A stretch of 59,199 nucleotides of DNA, taken from positions 1 to 59,199 of the forward strand of contig JAAYVN010000010.1 in the NCBI GenBank assembly GCA_012517155.1, in the 5' to 3' direction. Source of the stretch: Ignavibacteriales bacterium. Its GTDB lineage: Bacteria; Bacteroidota; Ignavibacteria; Ignavibacteriales; Ignavibacteriaceae. Positions 9,087 through 17,518 of the stretch are shown here, in pieces; the first letter of the stretch is position 1, and the number at the start of each line of letters is the position of its first letter. A program made the translations under genes and the position numbers. The notes beneath the pieces are model-generated. The model did not search any database. It was not told the DNA's origin and saw nothing but the letters and a program-made list of their open reading frames with translations.

Positions 9087-9203
9087 TTAAAACATTGCAA
9101 CTATCAGCAGGTAAACAACCAGCGCCACAATACTGAAACCCATTGTGCCGATAAAAATGTAAAACGCCGTTTTATTTCCTTTATCTTCTTTTTGCATTTC
9201 CAT
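9087..9203 (-). CDS. 38-residue single-pass membrane protein
   Basis: A short frame of 38 residues starting MEMQKEDKGNKTAFY. Residues 1-11 are charged; residues 13-38 form one hydrophobic helix (FYIFIGTMGFSIVALVVYLL) reaching almost to the C-terminus. An AGAGG Shine-Dalgarno lies eight bases before the ATG and a strong intrinsic terminator follows, so the frame has the punctuation of a real gene. It is the last gene of the run that includes the kinase, AAA+, FHA and phosphatase genes. No known family was recognised. It could be a small regulatory or anchoring subunit of that system, but this is inference from position only. Confidence 0.6.
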   Translation of the reverse strand: MEMQKEDKGNKTAFYIFIGTMGFSIVALVVYLLIVAMF

Positions 9204-9269
9204 AAAGATATCCTCTCATAATGTTTAGAAATTACTTAATTAAATTTGAGCGGTATTTAATCTGGATTT

Positions 9270-9620
9270 TTATGGATCTGTATAGAGATATGCCGTAAGG
9301 AAAGTTCGGAATGATATTAACGGACTGAAATCGGTTTTTGCAAGTTGTGAAATTCTTGTGACTTTTACTTTGCTGGGAGAATGGTTAGGTGCATTTCCCG
9401 TCCAGTTAGGAGATTGTGTCTTTTCCGGTTGGAAATTTCTTAACGCGGTCGTGGCACAATCTGCCGGAGGAAGTGAGGTGATGGCAATTTCGTTTTGATT
9501 TGTGGGCTGAACATAATGCGAGGTTTCCCCCGAAAGCATGTTTAAAAGTAAAATAACGGGGAGTAAAAAACCCGCTATCTTCTTTATTCTGAAAAACAGA
9601 TTGGAAATTTTAATAGTCAC
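9270..9620 (-). CDS. Small exported or membrane-anchored hypothetical protein
   Basis: A 116-residue protein of unknown family. It starts with GTG ten bases after the phosphatase stop, so it is almost certainly co-transcribed. The N-terminus is basic then hydrophobic (IAGFLLPVILLLNML, about 15-29), fitting an uncleaved anchor or a signal peptide. The remainder is Thr-, Pro- and Asn-rich and probably disordered, ending FRTFLTAYLYTDP. No catalytic or metal-binding pattern is visible. A frame this long may occur by chance, but the start spacing, the hydrophobic segment and the following small membrane gene support it. Confidence 0.5.
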   Translation of the reverse strand: MTIKISNLFFRIKKIAGFLLPVILLLNMLSGETSHYVQPTNQNEIAITSLPPADCATTALRNFQPEKTQSPNWTGNAPNHSPSKVKVTRISQLAKTDFSPLISFRTFLTAYLYTDP

Positions 9621-9629
9621 GTGCCAAAT

Positions 9630-10379
9630 TTAGCACAATATTGAGATTAAAACAATGCTGATATTATCTTTTCCTCCGGCTTTTTTAGCTTCTTCCAGGA
9701 GAGGATGAGCACCGGTTTCACGGTTCAGTATTGTTTCTATGACTTCATCTGGAAGCATGTCCGTCAGTCCGTCGCTGCACAAAATAAAATTATCGCCTGA
9801 CGAAATAAATGGCGTCATTTCCTTTAAATCAACAAAGACGGCATCCCCGCCCCCTATGGAGTTTAAAAGAATATGGGATTGTTTCCTTTGAATCCCGGAA
9901 ACTTCCGCCAGTGAGTGGTCCTTTGACAGTTGTTTAAGAATTCCGTTCCGGAAACGATAGCATCGGCTGTCTCCAATATTTATAAGGTATACTTTTTCGG
10001 AGTAAAAAAGGAGTCCTACTAAAGTAGCCCCCATTCCTTTCTTGCTGATGTCTTTTTCCCCCTCGTCCATAAATTCTTTGTGGAGTTTTGTGTAGAATTC
10101 TGTAATGGCTTTTGTAAGTTGAGCCTCAGAGAGTCCGTTCTTAAGCAGTTGTACAAATTCTGATGACTTATTGAGAACTAGTTCACTTGCTATCTCTCCG
10201 GCCTGATGGCCCCCCATTCCATCCGAAACAGCGATAAAAAACGGACGGGCATTCGGTTCAATTTCTATCCCGTAGTCATTATCCATTTCCCGGAAATATT
10301 CATTTCCGACAAGCACCATGTCCTGATTAACTTTTCTCTTGATTCCTACATCGCAAACCGCTTCTATTTTGAGCTGCAC
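9630..10379 (-). CDS. PP2C-family Ser/Thr protein phosphatase
   Basis: A 249-residue cytosolic, metal-dependent PPM/PP2C phosphatase of the bacterial Stp/PrpC type. All key motifs are visible: NQD near residue 19, AVSDGMGGHQAGEIAS near 50-66 (metal aspartate), GATLVGLLF, NIGDSRCYRF, CSDGLTDML and GGKDNISIVLI at the end. It probably reverses the phosphorylation made by the kinase encoded upstream at 14471-17449. It sits 16 bases after the FHA gene in the same transcript. The pairing of kinase, FHA protein and PP2C resembles the PpkA-PppA-Fha control set of type VI secretion, but no secretion genes are in the window. Confidence 0.95.
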   Translation of the reverse strand: MQLKIEAVCDVGIKRKVNQDMVLVGNEYFREMDNDYGIEIEPNARPFFIAVSDGMGGHQAGEIASELVLNKSSEFVQLLKNGLSEAQLTKAITEFYTKLHKEFMDEGEKDISKKGMGATLVGLLFYSEKVYLINIGDSRCYRFRNGILKQLSKDHSLAEVSGIQRKQSHILLNSIGGGDAVFVDLKEMTPFISSGDNFILCSDGLTDMLPDEVIETILNRETGAHPLLEEAKKAGGKDNISIVLISILC

Positions 10380-10395
10380 AAACTCTCCTTGTATT

Positions 10396-11112
10396 TTATA
10401 CTCTTACAGTTGCATCGCTATCCGGTGGGGCAGCAATTTGTATTATGAATTCAACATTTGCCAGTACTACCCTGCAGTTGTTGGTTAACTGTGTGGGTTG
10501 ATTTGGCGGAATCCTAATTCCGTTAACCTTAACTCCGTTCGAAGAGTTCAGATCGGTGATCATAAAACCCCGTAGCGGATCTTGTGTTATCTGTGCGTGC
10601 TTCCCGGAGATCTGATTAAGCTTGCCGAATACGTGCGTGAAGTTCCCGGTTTTTCTGCCGATTATATCGCCGTTCTTAAGGTCAATTTTTATTGCAAGTG
10701 TGTTATTTGTAAAAGTCACACAGTCTCCCGCGGATGCTTGAGCGTTGGAGTTATTCCCTGCGTATCCTGACCATTCATCTTCTTGCTGCCCGGTGTTGGT
10801 TTTAGGGGTTAGGGGAGTTGCCGGTTGCCCAGCCTGGGGCACGGGTATGTTCGTTCCCACAAAGTGCTGTTGATATTGTGTCTGGGCTGTTCCGGTTGCC
10901 CCCATTGTGGTTTGACCGGCGCTTGTTTGGGTTACATCTGTTTGCACATTTGGATTAAAAGCTTTTGCGGGAATAAGTTTGCTGCCGTCTTGAGTGCACC
11001 GCTTTCCTTTGCCCGGATTCTTGCAGGCGGGGCATATCAGGATCTCCTCGCCGCACTGGTCGCAGTAAAAGGAGTCGCGCTCTATTTCGTTTTTGCATGC
11101 GGGACATATCAT
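10396..11112 (-). CDS. Zinc-ribbon/FHA protein with C-terminal DATVRV tail
   Basis: A 238-residue phospho-threonine reader. Residues 1-23 form a CPxC...CxxC zinc ribbon (MICPACKNEIERDSFYCDQC) and a second Cys cluster follows (ICPACKNPGKGKRC). A Gln/Thr/Pro-rich linker (about 50-130) leads to an FHA domain (about 135-228) with the conserved GR, SGKHA and SSNGVKVNG elements that contact phospho-threonine. The last six residues are DATVRV, the motif that also occurs in the kinase N-terminal tail. By analogy with GarA/OdhI-type proteins, whose own N-terminal threonine binds their FHA domain once phosphorylated, this tail could be a phospho-switch. The start codon overlaps the AAA+ gene stop by four bases. 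Confidence 0.9.
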   Translation of the reverse strand: MICPACKNEIERDSFYCDQCGEEILICPACKNPGKGKRCTQDGSKLIPAKAFNPNVQTDVTQTSAGQTTMGATGTAQTQYQQHFVGTNIPVPQAGQPATPLTPKTNTGQQEDEWSGYAGNNSNAQASAGDCVTFTNNTLAIKIDLKNGDIIGRKTGNFTHVFGKLNQISGKHAQITQDPLRGFMITDLNSSNGVKVNGIRIPPNQPTQLTNNCRVVLANVEFIIQIAAPPDSDATVRV

Positions 11113-14100
11113 ATGTTAAAATCCTCGGGAATAATTTTATTCAGTATTTCTTTTGTGATATTCGGGTCGTTCAATAGCGGGGTTACCCGGTCACTCTGTT
11201 GCTGCTTTACTTTTCCGAAAATATTGCGGACGGTGCGTGCGTTTGCAAAATTCTCGTCACGGTTTTCATATACTCGGGTAAAGTATTCGGGGAGCATTCG
11301 TTCAACTTCGGGGTCGAGTATCATATCGGCATCTTTGACCATTTTTTTGAATATAAGTACAAGTTCGTCTGGACCGTAATCCGGGAAATTGATCGTTCGG
11401 TTAAAGCGGGATTCAAGACCTGAGTTCATCGAAATGAAGTCGCGCATTTCCTTTGTGTAGCCGGCTGCGATACAGATAAACCTCCCCTTGTCATCTTCAA
11501 GACGTTTTATCAAAGTGTTTATTGCCTCGGAGCCGAAATCCCCCTCCCCACCTGAAGCAAGCGAGTATGCTTCGTCAATGAAAAGAATTCCTCCAAGCGC
11601 CGAGTTAACAACCTTGTCGGTCTGAGTTGCTGTCTGACCAACAAAACCCATTACCAGCTTTGAACGGTCTACCTCGATAAGTTGACCCCTGGGCAGTAAC
11701 CCGATTGCCTTGAAAATATCTGCCACGATTCTTGCAACGGTAGTTTTTCCGGTTCCCGGATTTCCTGTAAATATAAAATGCAGGTCAAGCGAAGATTTCT
11801 CCCCCCCAAGTTCTACTCTTTTTTTCTCCACCTGCAGATAGCTTGCAAGGGAGCGGAGTTCCTTCTTTATATCATTGAGTCCGATAAGTGAATCAAGTTT
11901 TTTGAATATATCATCCATGTTAACTGCTTTTTCCCCCTTCGGCTCAATATCTTCACGGATAAGTATCATCGGGTCAATCGGGGCAGTTGGATTTTCTTTT
12001 AAGATGCGTGCAACTCTCGAGCTTTGTCTCTGAAGTGCTGCCTGCATTATGTTTCTTACTTCCCGCGCATTCCCGAAGTTCTTATCCTTGGCGGCATGAA
12101 CATTCTTGAAAAACTTCCCAATCCATTCATCTGTTTCTGCATCGAGTTTATATTCAGCACCTTTAACCATCTTTCTGAAAATTTCAGCAAGTTCATCCGG
12201 AGTGTAATCGGGAAAGTTGATCCACTTCGTAAAGCGGGATTTAAGTCCGGGATTTGTGTCAATAAATTCGTTCATTTCCTTGGTATAGCCTGCAGCAATG
12301 CAAATGAATTTCCCCTGATCGTCTTCAAGGCGTTTTACCAGGGCATCCACGCACTCCTTGCCGAATGAGGAACCGTCCGAAGTTATGGAGTATGCCTCAT
12401 CGATGAAAAGAATTCCCCCCAGAGCGTCATCCACCACATTGTGGGTTTTTATCGCTGTCTGGTCGGAATAACCGGCAACAAGTTTGCTCTTGTCTACCTC
12501 AACCAGATGGCCGCGCGAGAGGAGCCCGACTGATTTGAATACATCTGCGACAATTCTTGCCACGGTGGTTTTTCCGGTCCCCGGATTTCCGGAAAAAACA
12601 AAGTGGAGATTGAGTCGTGTTTCCTTTCCCCCTGCAGCGGCTTTAAGCTTCTGCATGTTGAGAAAATCAATCAATGATGTAATCTCATCCTTGATTGACT
12701 TCATACCGGTAAGGGCGTTCAGTTTAGCCATTATCTCATCTGTACCAACTTCCTTCTTCTCTTCGTAAGGAATATCTATCGGAAGAATTGTTGTGTATGC
12801 ATCAGGAGTTTTCCTGTCTGCCGGAAGCGAGGAGAGCCTGGACGACTGGCGGATTCTGGTTTCATCGAAGAGGATTCTCATTTCGCGTCCGTTAGCAAAA
12901 GTTTTGGTTCTCCGGTCGTAAAGATCCTTGATAACTTTTGTAGCAAGGTGTTCAGCCTCTTCGGTGAGAATGAATTTCTGTTTCCCGAAAAATCCTTTAT
13001 ATATCTCCATTAATTCATCGGGGGTGTAGTCGTCAATATGAAGTTGTCTGTTGAACCGGCTGCGGAGACCGTCATTAGCCCTGAGGAACCGCTCCATCTC
13101 GGTTTTGTAACCCGCGGCAATAACAATATATTTCCCCCGGTCATCCTCCATACGCTTCATAAGTGTTTCAACTGCTTCCGTGCCGTATTGGTCCTTCGAA
13201 CCACCGTCAGATGCAGGGGTAAGCGCATAAGCTTCATCAATGAACAGAATTCCTCCGGCCGCACGGTCACATGCTGCCCCAACTAATTTGGGCGTTTCTC
13301 CTACAAATTCCGAAACCAGTTTACTTCTGTCAACTTCCACTACATGTCCACTGTCAAGATAGTTTATCGCTGCAAAGATATCACCAAGCTGGCGCGCAAT
13401 GGTTGTTTTTCCTGTCCCGGGGTTTCCGGTTAGGACAATATGTATCCCCATTTTCTCGGCTGGACCTAATCCAAGTTGTTCCCGTTCCTTTGCGGCGGCA
13501 ATATCCTTTGCTATTTCACGTATAGCTTTTTTCACAGATTCCATTCCGATGAAGCCTTCCAGTTCCTTCATCACCTGTTCCAGCGATTTCTCCTCAGGGA
13601 TCTTTCCGACAATATCTTCAGGAAGAACAATGTTGTCGTCCTTGGCTCCTTTTGCTACCCGGGAAAGATAAACCTTGAAAATCTCCTCGGCAACACTTAG
13701 GGAATAATGCGCATTCCCGAAGGTGTCATCCTTGGTTTTGTACGCCTGCTTAAATAATGCCTTTAACCGTTTTGCAGCTTCATCGCTTAAATGGAGGTGG
13801 TAACTGCTTAACCGCGTTTCACAGATTAGGAAAAGTTCGGGATTTGTGAAGTCGGGCAAGCGGAAGAAATATTCGAACCTGTTTCTGATGGAAGGATTTT
13901 TTCTGAGGAATTCTTCAAAACCACTGGGAAGACCGGCAAGTACTACAATCGGATCACAGTCAAAATGTTCCATTTCCGAAAAGAGCTTGTCGAGAAGATT
14001 AATATCTGTTGCGTAACCACCGGGAACAAGTTTCTGCGCATTGTCAATAAACAGTATTCCCCCTTTTGCCTTTTTGATGTTGTTCTGAAAGTCATCCGAG

Positions 14101-14453
14101 AAGTCGGGGTAGTCAACAGCATCCACCCTGTAAACGGTTGGTTTGGTTATTATCTTGTGGCGAAAATATAATTGTTGAAGGACATTCACAAGCTGACTTT
14201 TTCCTGTTCCGGTGTTTCCAATAATCAGTGTGTGAAGGTTAATCTTGGTTTTAGCCCCTGAACCAGACTGGCGCGAGCGGATCGCATTATATATCCCGAC
14301 AATCTTCGAGACTTCGTTTTTTACGGAGGATAGTCCCACCAATGATTCCAGTTCTGTGGTTGCAGCGCTGTAAAGCCCTTCGCCGCATTTTTTGCAGTAC
14401 TTTGCGATGCTTCTGTTCTCACTGCCGCATTTTTCGCATTTAAGAGAGTTCAT
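11109..14453 (-). CDS. Quadruple AAA+ ATPase (CbbX/SpoVK/EccA class) with zinc ribbon
   Basis: An 1114-residue protein. Residues 6-23 form a zinc ribbon (C6, C9, C20, C23). Four AAA+ modules about 280 residues apart follow. Module 1 has Walker A GNTGTGKS (79-86) but a Walker B of LFIDNAQ, in which the catalytic Glu is replaced by Asn138, so it probably binds but does not hydrolyse ATP. Modules 2, 3 and 4 each carry GNPGTGKT (343-350 in module 2) and LFIDEAY. Each has the helical lid and GN/AR sensor segments of the CbbX/SpoVK class, whose members remodel Rubisco or act with ESX secretion. The target here is unknown. It lies 17 bases after the kinase and overlaps the FHA gene, suggesting phospho-control of a remodelling machine. 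Confidence 0.9.
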   Translation of the reverse strand: MNSLKCEKCGSENRSIAKYCKKCGEGLYSAATTELESLVGLSSVKNEVSKIVGIYNAIRSRQSGSGAKTKINLHTLIIGNTGTGKSQLVNVLQQLYFRHKIITKPTVYRVDAVDYPDFSDDFQNNIKKAKGGILFIDNAQKLVPGGYATDINLLDKLFSEMEHFDCDPIVVLAGLPSGFEEFLRKNPSIRNRFEYFFRLPDFTNPELFLICETRLSSYHLHLSDEAAKRLKALFKQAYKTKDDTFGNAHYSLSVAEEIFKVYLSRVAKGAKDDNIVLPEDIVGKIPEEKSLEQVMKELEGFIGMESVKKAIREIAKDIAAAKEREQLGLGPAEKMGIHIVLTGNPGTGKTTIARQLGDIFAAINYLDSGHVVEVDRSKLVSEFVGETPKLVGAACDRAAGGILFIDEAYALTPASDGGSKDQYGTEAVETLMKRMEDDRGKYIVIAAGYKTEMERFLRANDGLRSRFNRQLHIDDYTPDELMEIYKGFFGKQKFILTEEAEHLATKVIKDLYDRRTKTFANGREMRILFDETRIRQSSRLSSLPADRKTPDAYTTILPIDIPYEEKKEVGTDEIMAKLNALTGMKSIKDEITSLIDFLNMQKLKAAAGGKETRLNLHFVFSGNPGTGKTTVARIVADVFKSVGLLSRGHLVEVDKSKLVAGYSDQTAIKTHNVVDDALGGILFIDEAYSITSDGSSFGKECVDALVKRLEDDQGKFICIAAGYTKEMNEFIDTNPGLKSRFTKWINFPDYTPDELAEIFRKMVKGAEYKLDAETDEWIGKFFKNVHAAKDKNFGNAREVRNIMQAALQRQSSRVARILKENPTAPIDPMILIREDIEPKGEKAVNMDDIFKKLDSLIGLNDIKKELRSLASYLQVEKKRVELGGEKSSLDLHFIFTGNPGTGKTTVARIVADIFKAIGLLPRGQLIEVDRSKLVMGFVGQTATQTDKVVNSALGGILFIDEAYSLASGGEGDFGSEAINTLIKRLEDDKGRFICIAAGYTKEMRDFISMNSGLESRFNRTINFPDYGPDELVLIFKKMVKDADMILDPEVERMLPEYFTRVYENRDENFANARTVRNIFGKVKQQQSDRVTPLLNDPNITKEILNKIIPEDFNI

Positions 14454-14470
14454 AGTTTAAAACTTTTTTG

Positions 14471-17449
14471 TTAAAATATCATTTTTATTATTCCCGTAAT
14501 CACTTCGGTTATCGTGAAATATTCTTCATCGTAGTGGAGCAGTATTTCCCAGAGGGCAAGAAGCGCAACGGTTCCTAGAAGTGAGTACTTTAAGATTGTG
14601 AACTTTGCTTTCCGTCTGTTGGCAACATATTGCGTTATTATGTTTTCCCGGGTGCTGATGAATTTTGTGTCCTTGCTGTATGTATACCGGAGCGGTTCAT
14701 ATATCATCGAGTTTTTATCAGACTTATCAAACAACTGACTTTTTACATTCTTGTTGCTGTAGTTGCTTTTAATTATCATGTATATCACATATCCCGCTCC
14801 CGCAGCAATGAGGGGGATAAATACTATTTTGATTCCAATTACAAAGTAAATCACATAATAAAGAACAACACCGGCTATCAGTCCTATTATGGGCCCACCG
14901 ATGCAGCCCGTGCTGAAGTCCATCTGTCCATCCTCCTTCATACCGAGAAAAGTGAAGACGGTGACTATTCCGGCTACCACTACATAATAAAGGAATGGAA
15001 CATTCCAGAAGCCGCCGGGAAGGGGATTTGCGGACATATCAATGACGTATAAAATCAATCCTAGTGCAGCTAAAAGCGGGAAGAGGGCTGCAATGCCAAG
15101 ACCAATCATGAACCGGCGGTCAACAGCTTTGTTTTTGTCGATCAATTTGTAGAGCCGGTTCTTTGCTTCGTTGTATTTTTCGGTGAACTTGTTCTTCGGT
15201 GCTAGTTTAGAAATAAAATCGGTGTACTCGAGCAGTTTATCTTCGTATCCTGCTTTTGTAAAAGGATCTTCATGGAAAAAGACTGAAAGCCATGCATTCA
15301 GGACCGAACCGCTATCGTTAACAGCTTCTTGAATTTTCTTCATAGTATCAGGATCGGCGTCCAGTAGTTCTTTTGGTTCATTAAAATCCTTATCGTTCGC
15401 CGTGTACTGAATATTAGTTCCGAGGGACTTAACTACCTTCATTAGCGCAATGCGGGTATTGTAAACACCGATTTTCTTTTTGTGTTTTTTCATGTCAAAG
15501 CAATAACGGAGAAAGTCGAGTTGATCATCCCAGCGCTTTGCCTGGAAATAGACATGAACATAGGAATGAGCATACTTAAGCCTTTCCGTGTATGTGTCAA
15601 TATTTCTCAGAAGTGCAGCGCCCACCTCCGCTTTTGTATGGCAAAACTGTTCGTCCTCCGAAAAATAACCGCGGTTTTTATCAAGCGAAAAACAGAGCCC
15701 CATAAGTCCCGCATCTTTATCCACCTCTTCATAATTCTTTCGCCAGTATTCAACCCAGTTATACATATTCGCGTCATCTTTATGACGGAACCAGGCGGAG
15801 ATATGTCCTCCATAGATATAGCCCATTCCCTCGTCTTCGTGGTCAATGAGAGCGTCCACCAGTTCCTCTTGGGTGCTGACTATGGTCAGCGTTTTGCCCT
15901 CGTCGTCTTTTTTGTGTTTGAAACGGAAAGGCCTGTCGGGGGCAAGCGAGTAAATAATGTTAAGAAGAGCAACGTCGTCGGAATAATCCTTGTAAAATGC
16001 GAGAAGTTTTTTAGCCTGTTTCGCCTCCCCCTTGCTTGAAAGATAAAGATAAAAACTGTCGTTCTTGTTTTTTAGTTTTTTCTTGTAACTGTCAAAATTA
16101 TTTTCAAACGCTTCTGCGAATTCTTTTATGGAAGTGCACGTTGTTCCGTCAATCGCAGTATATGGCATTTCCGGATCGAGCAGATATGCGGCCAGGTGAA
16201 GTCCTGAGGAAGTGTCCTTCGGATACACCGACTCGACAATATCATCAATTTCCACAGCAAGTTTCTGATTGTTCGATTCCTCAAGCCATTTGGATATTTT
16301 CCCTCTGTATAAATATTTTTCACCGATGTCAGGATACTTAAGAAGCATAGGTGCAAGAGCTTTCGGCGTTTTTGCAATAAGATTTTTCTCGGTATCAAAG
16401 AGGAACGGCTTGTAGTTGGTATCTATTATTTGTTCAATCAGCGGGACATCTTCCCCTTTGAGCCATCGCTCAACCTCATCTGCCCCCCAGCGGTTATCTT
16501 TTTTAACAATAGTGAGTCCTCGGACAAGTTTATTCAAATCAGGGGGAAGGTCGTCAGGAATAGGGATCTTTCCCTCGCTCTTTATTCCCATAAGTGCGAA
16601 TTCGTTTATTCCCTTGAATGGGTTATCACCAAGCCATATAAAAAGGAGGGCAATTCCGAGTGCGTAGTAATCGACTTCTTTTGCAACTATTACTTTCTCC
16701 TTGATGCTTTGATAAAGCTCCGGGGCGGCGAAGTAAGGAGTTCGTGCCTGTCCCGTAAGCTGCATCGTAAGATCATCGTCGAGAAGTGAAGAGATGCCAA
16801 AATCCCCTATAATTATATCCGTGCCGTCGGCATTCTTATAAAAAAGATTTCCGGGTTTTATATCCCGGTGAATGATCCCGTGCTGATGGCAGAATTTGAG
16901 TGCGTTGACGGTTTCCTTTATAATTTGTTTAAGTTTTTTAACGTCCTTTATCGGCAGGTAGTCTTCTACACTCCCGCCGGCTGCAAATTCCATAAGTTCA
17001 AAGAACCGCTCGCTGAAATAACCATAATCAAAAACTTTTATTATATCCTCATGAGTGAAAGACCTGAGTTTTTTTAGCAGGTCTTCCTTCGGGTGCATTC
17101 CGTGTTTATAGAGTTTGAGTACGTACTTGTCTTTTTTGTTGTCCTCAATAAGATAAATACTCGCCTCGCCAGTGTTGAGCGAAATCGTCTTCACCAGTTT
17201 ATATACTTTATCGTTAAGCATGAACGTATCTGTTTCGTCCGAGATAGCATCCTTCAAAGCAGCTGGAATAACCGGTGCGGCTCCAATAATATCGCTTCCG
17301 GTTCTTACGGTTGCATCCGCATCGGTATCCGCCGGCAAAGTGTTAGCGCTTATTTCTCCCCCCGATACCCGCACTGTGGCATCGCTGTTTAAGTCGGACG
17401 GTATGGTATTGCTGTCCGATCTGACGGTTTTATCGTTGTCTTCGATCAT
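14471..17449 (-). CDS. Membrane-bound Hanks-type Ser/Thr kinase with DATVR tail
   Basis: A 992-residue kinase. The N-terminal tail (1-75) is acidic and low in complexity and carries three TVR sites: T8 (KTVRS), T25 (DATVRV) and T47 (DATVRT). The kinase domain (about 82-335) has HRDIKPGN, DFG and an activation segment ending TPYFAAPE. A long helical region rich in Lys, Asp and Tyr (about 340-775) may be a repeat solenoid. Four or more transmembrane helices lie at about 780-895 and one more near 950-965, so the kinase faces the cytosol from a C-terminal membrane anchor. A GGAG precedes the ATG. It should phosphorylate itself and partners in the operon; the TVR threonines are the obvious candidates. 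Confidence 0.9.
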   Translation of the reverse strand: MIEDNDKTVRSDSNTIPSDLNSDATVRVSGGEISANTLPADTDADATVRTGSDIIGAAPVIPAALKDAISDETDTFMLNDKVYKLVKTISLNTGEASIYLIEDNKKDKYVLKLYKHGMHPKEDLLKKLRSFTHEDIIKVFDYGYFSERFFELMEFAAGGSVEDYLPIKDVKKLKQIIKETVNALKFCHQHGIIHRDIKPGNLFYKNADGTDIIIGDFGISSLLDDDLTMQLTGQARTPYFAAPELYQSIKEKVIVAKEVDYYALGIALLFIWLGDNPFKGINEFALMGIKSEGKIPIPDDLPPDLNKLVRGLTIVKKDNRWGADEVERWLKGEDVPLIEQIIDTNYKPFLFDTEKNLIAKTPKALAPMLLKYPDIGEKYLYRGKISKWLEESNNQKLAVEIDDIVESVYPKDTSSGLHLAAYLLDPEMPYTAIDGTTCTSIKEFAEAFENNFDSYKKKLKNKNDSFYLYLSSKGEAKQAKKLLAFYKDYSDDVALLNIIYSLAPDRPFRFKHKKDDEGKTLTIVSTQEELVDALIDHEDEGMGYIYGGHISAWFRHKDDANMYNWVEYWRKNYEEVDKDAGLMGLCFSLDKNRGYFSEDEQFCHTKAEVGAALLRNIDTYTERLKYAHSYVHVYFQAKRWDDQLDFLRYCFDMKKHKKKIGVYNTRIALMKVVKSLGTNIQYTANDKDFNEPKELLDADPDTMKKIQEAVNDSGSVLNAWLSVFFHEDPFTKAGYEDKLLEYTDFISKLAPKNKFTEKYNEAKNRLYKLIDKNKAVDRRFMIGLGIAALFPLLAALGLILYVIDMSANPLPGGFWNVPFLYYVVVAGIVTVFTFLGMKEDGQMDFSTGCIGGPIIGLIAGVVLYYVIYFVIGIKIVFIPLIAAGAGYVIYMIIKSNYSNKNVKSQLFDKSDKNSMIYEPLRYTYSKDTKFISTRENIITQYVANRRKAKFTILKYSLLGTVALLALWEILLHYDEEYFTITEVITGIIKMIF

Positions 17450-17518
17450 CCAAATCTCCGTTTATTATCGTATTGTGTTTATCATTTCAGTAGAAAATGA
17501 GCCGTCCTGGGCGGCGGA

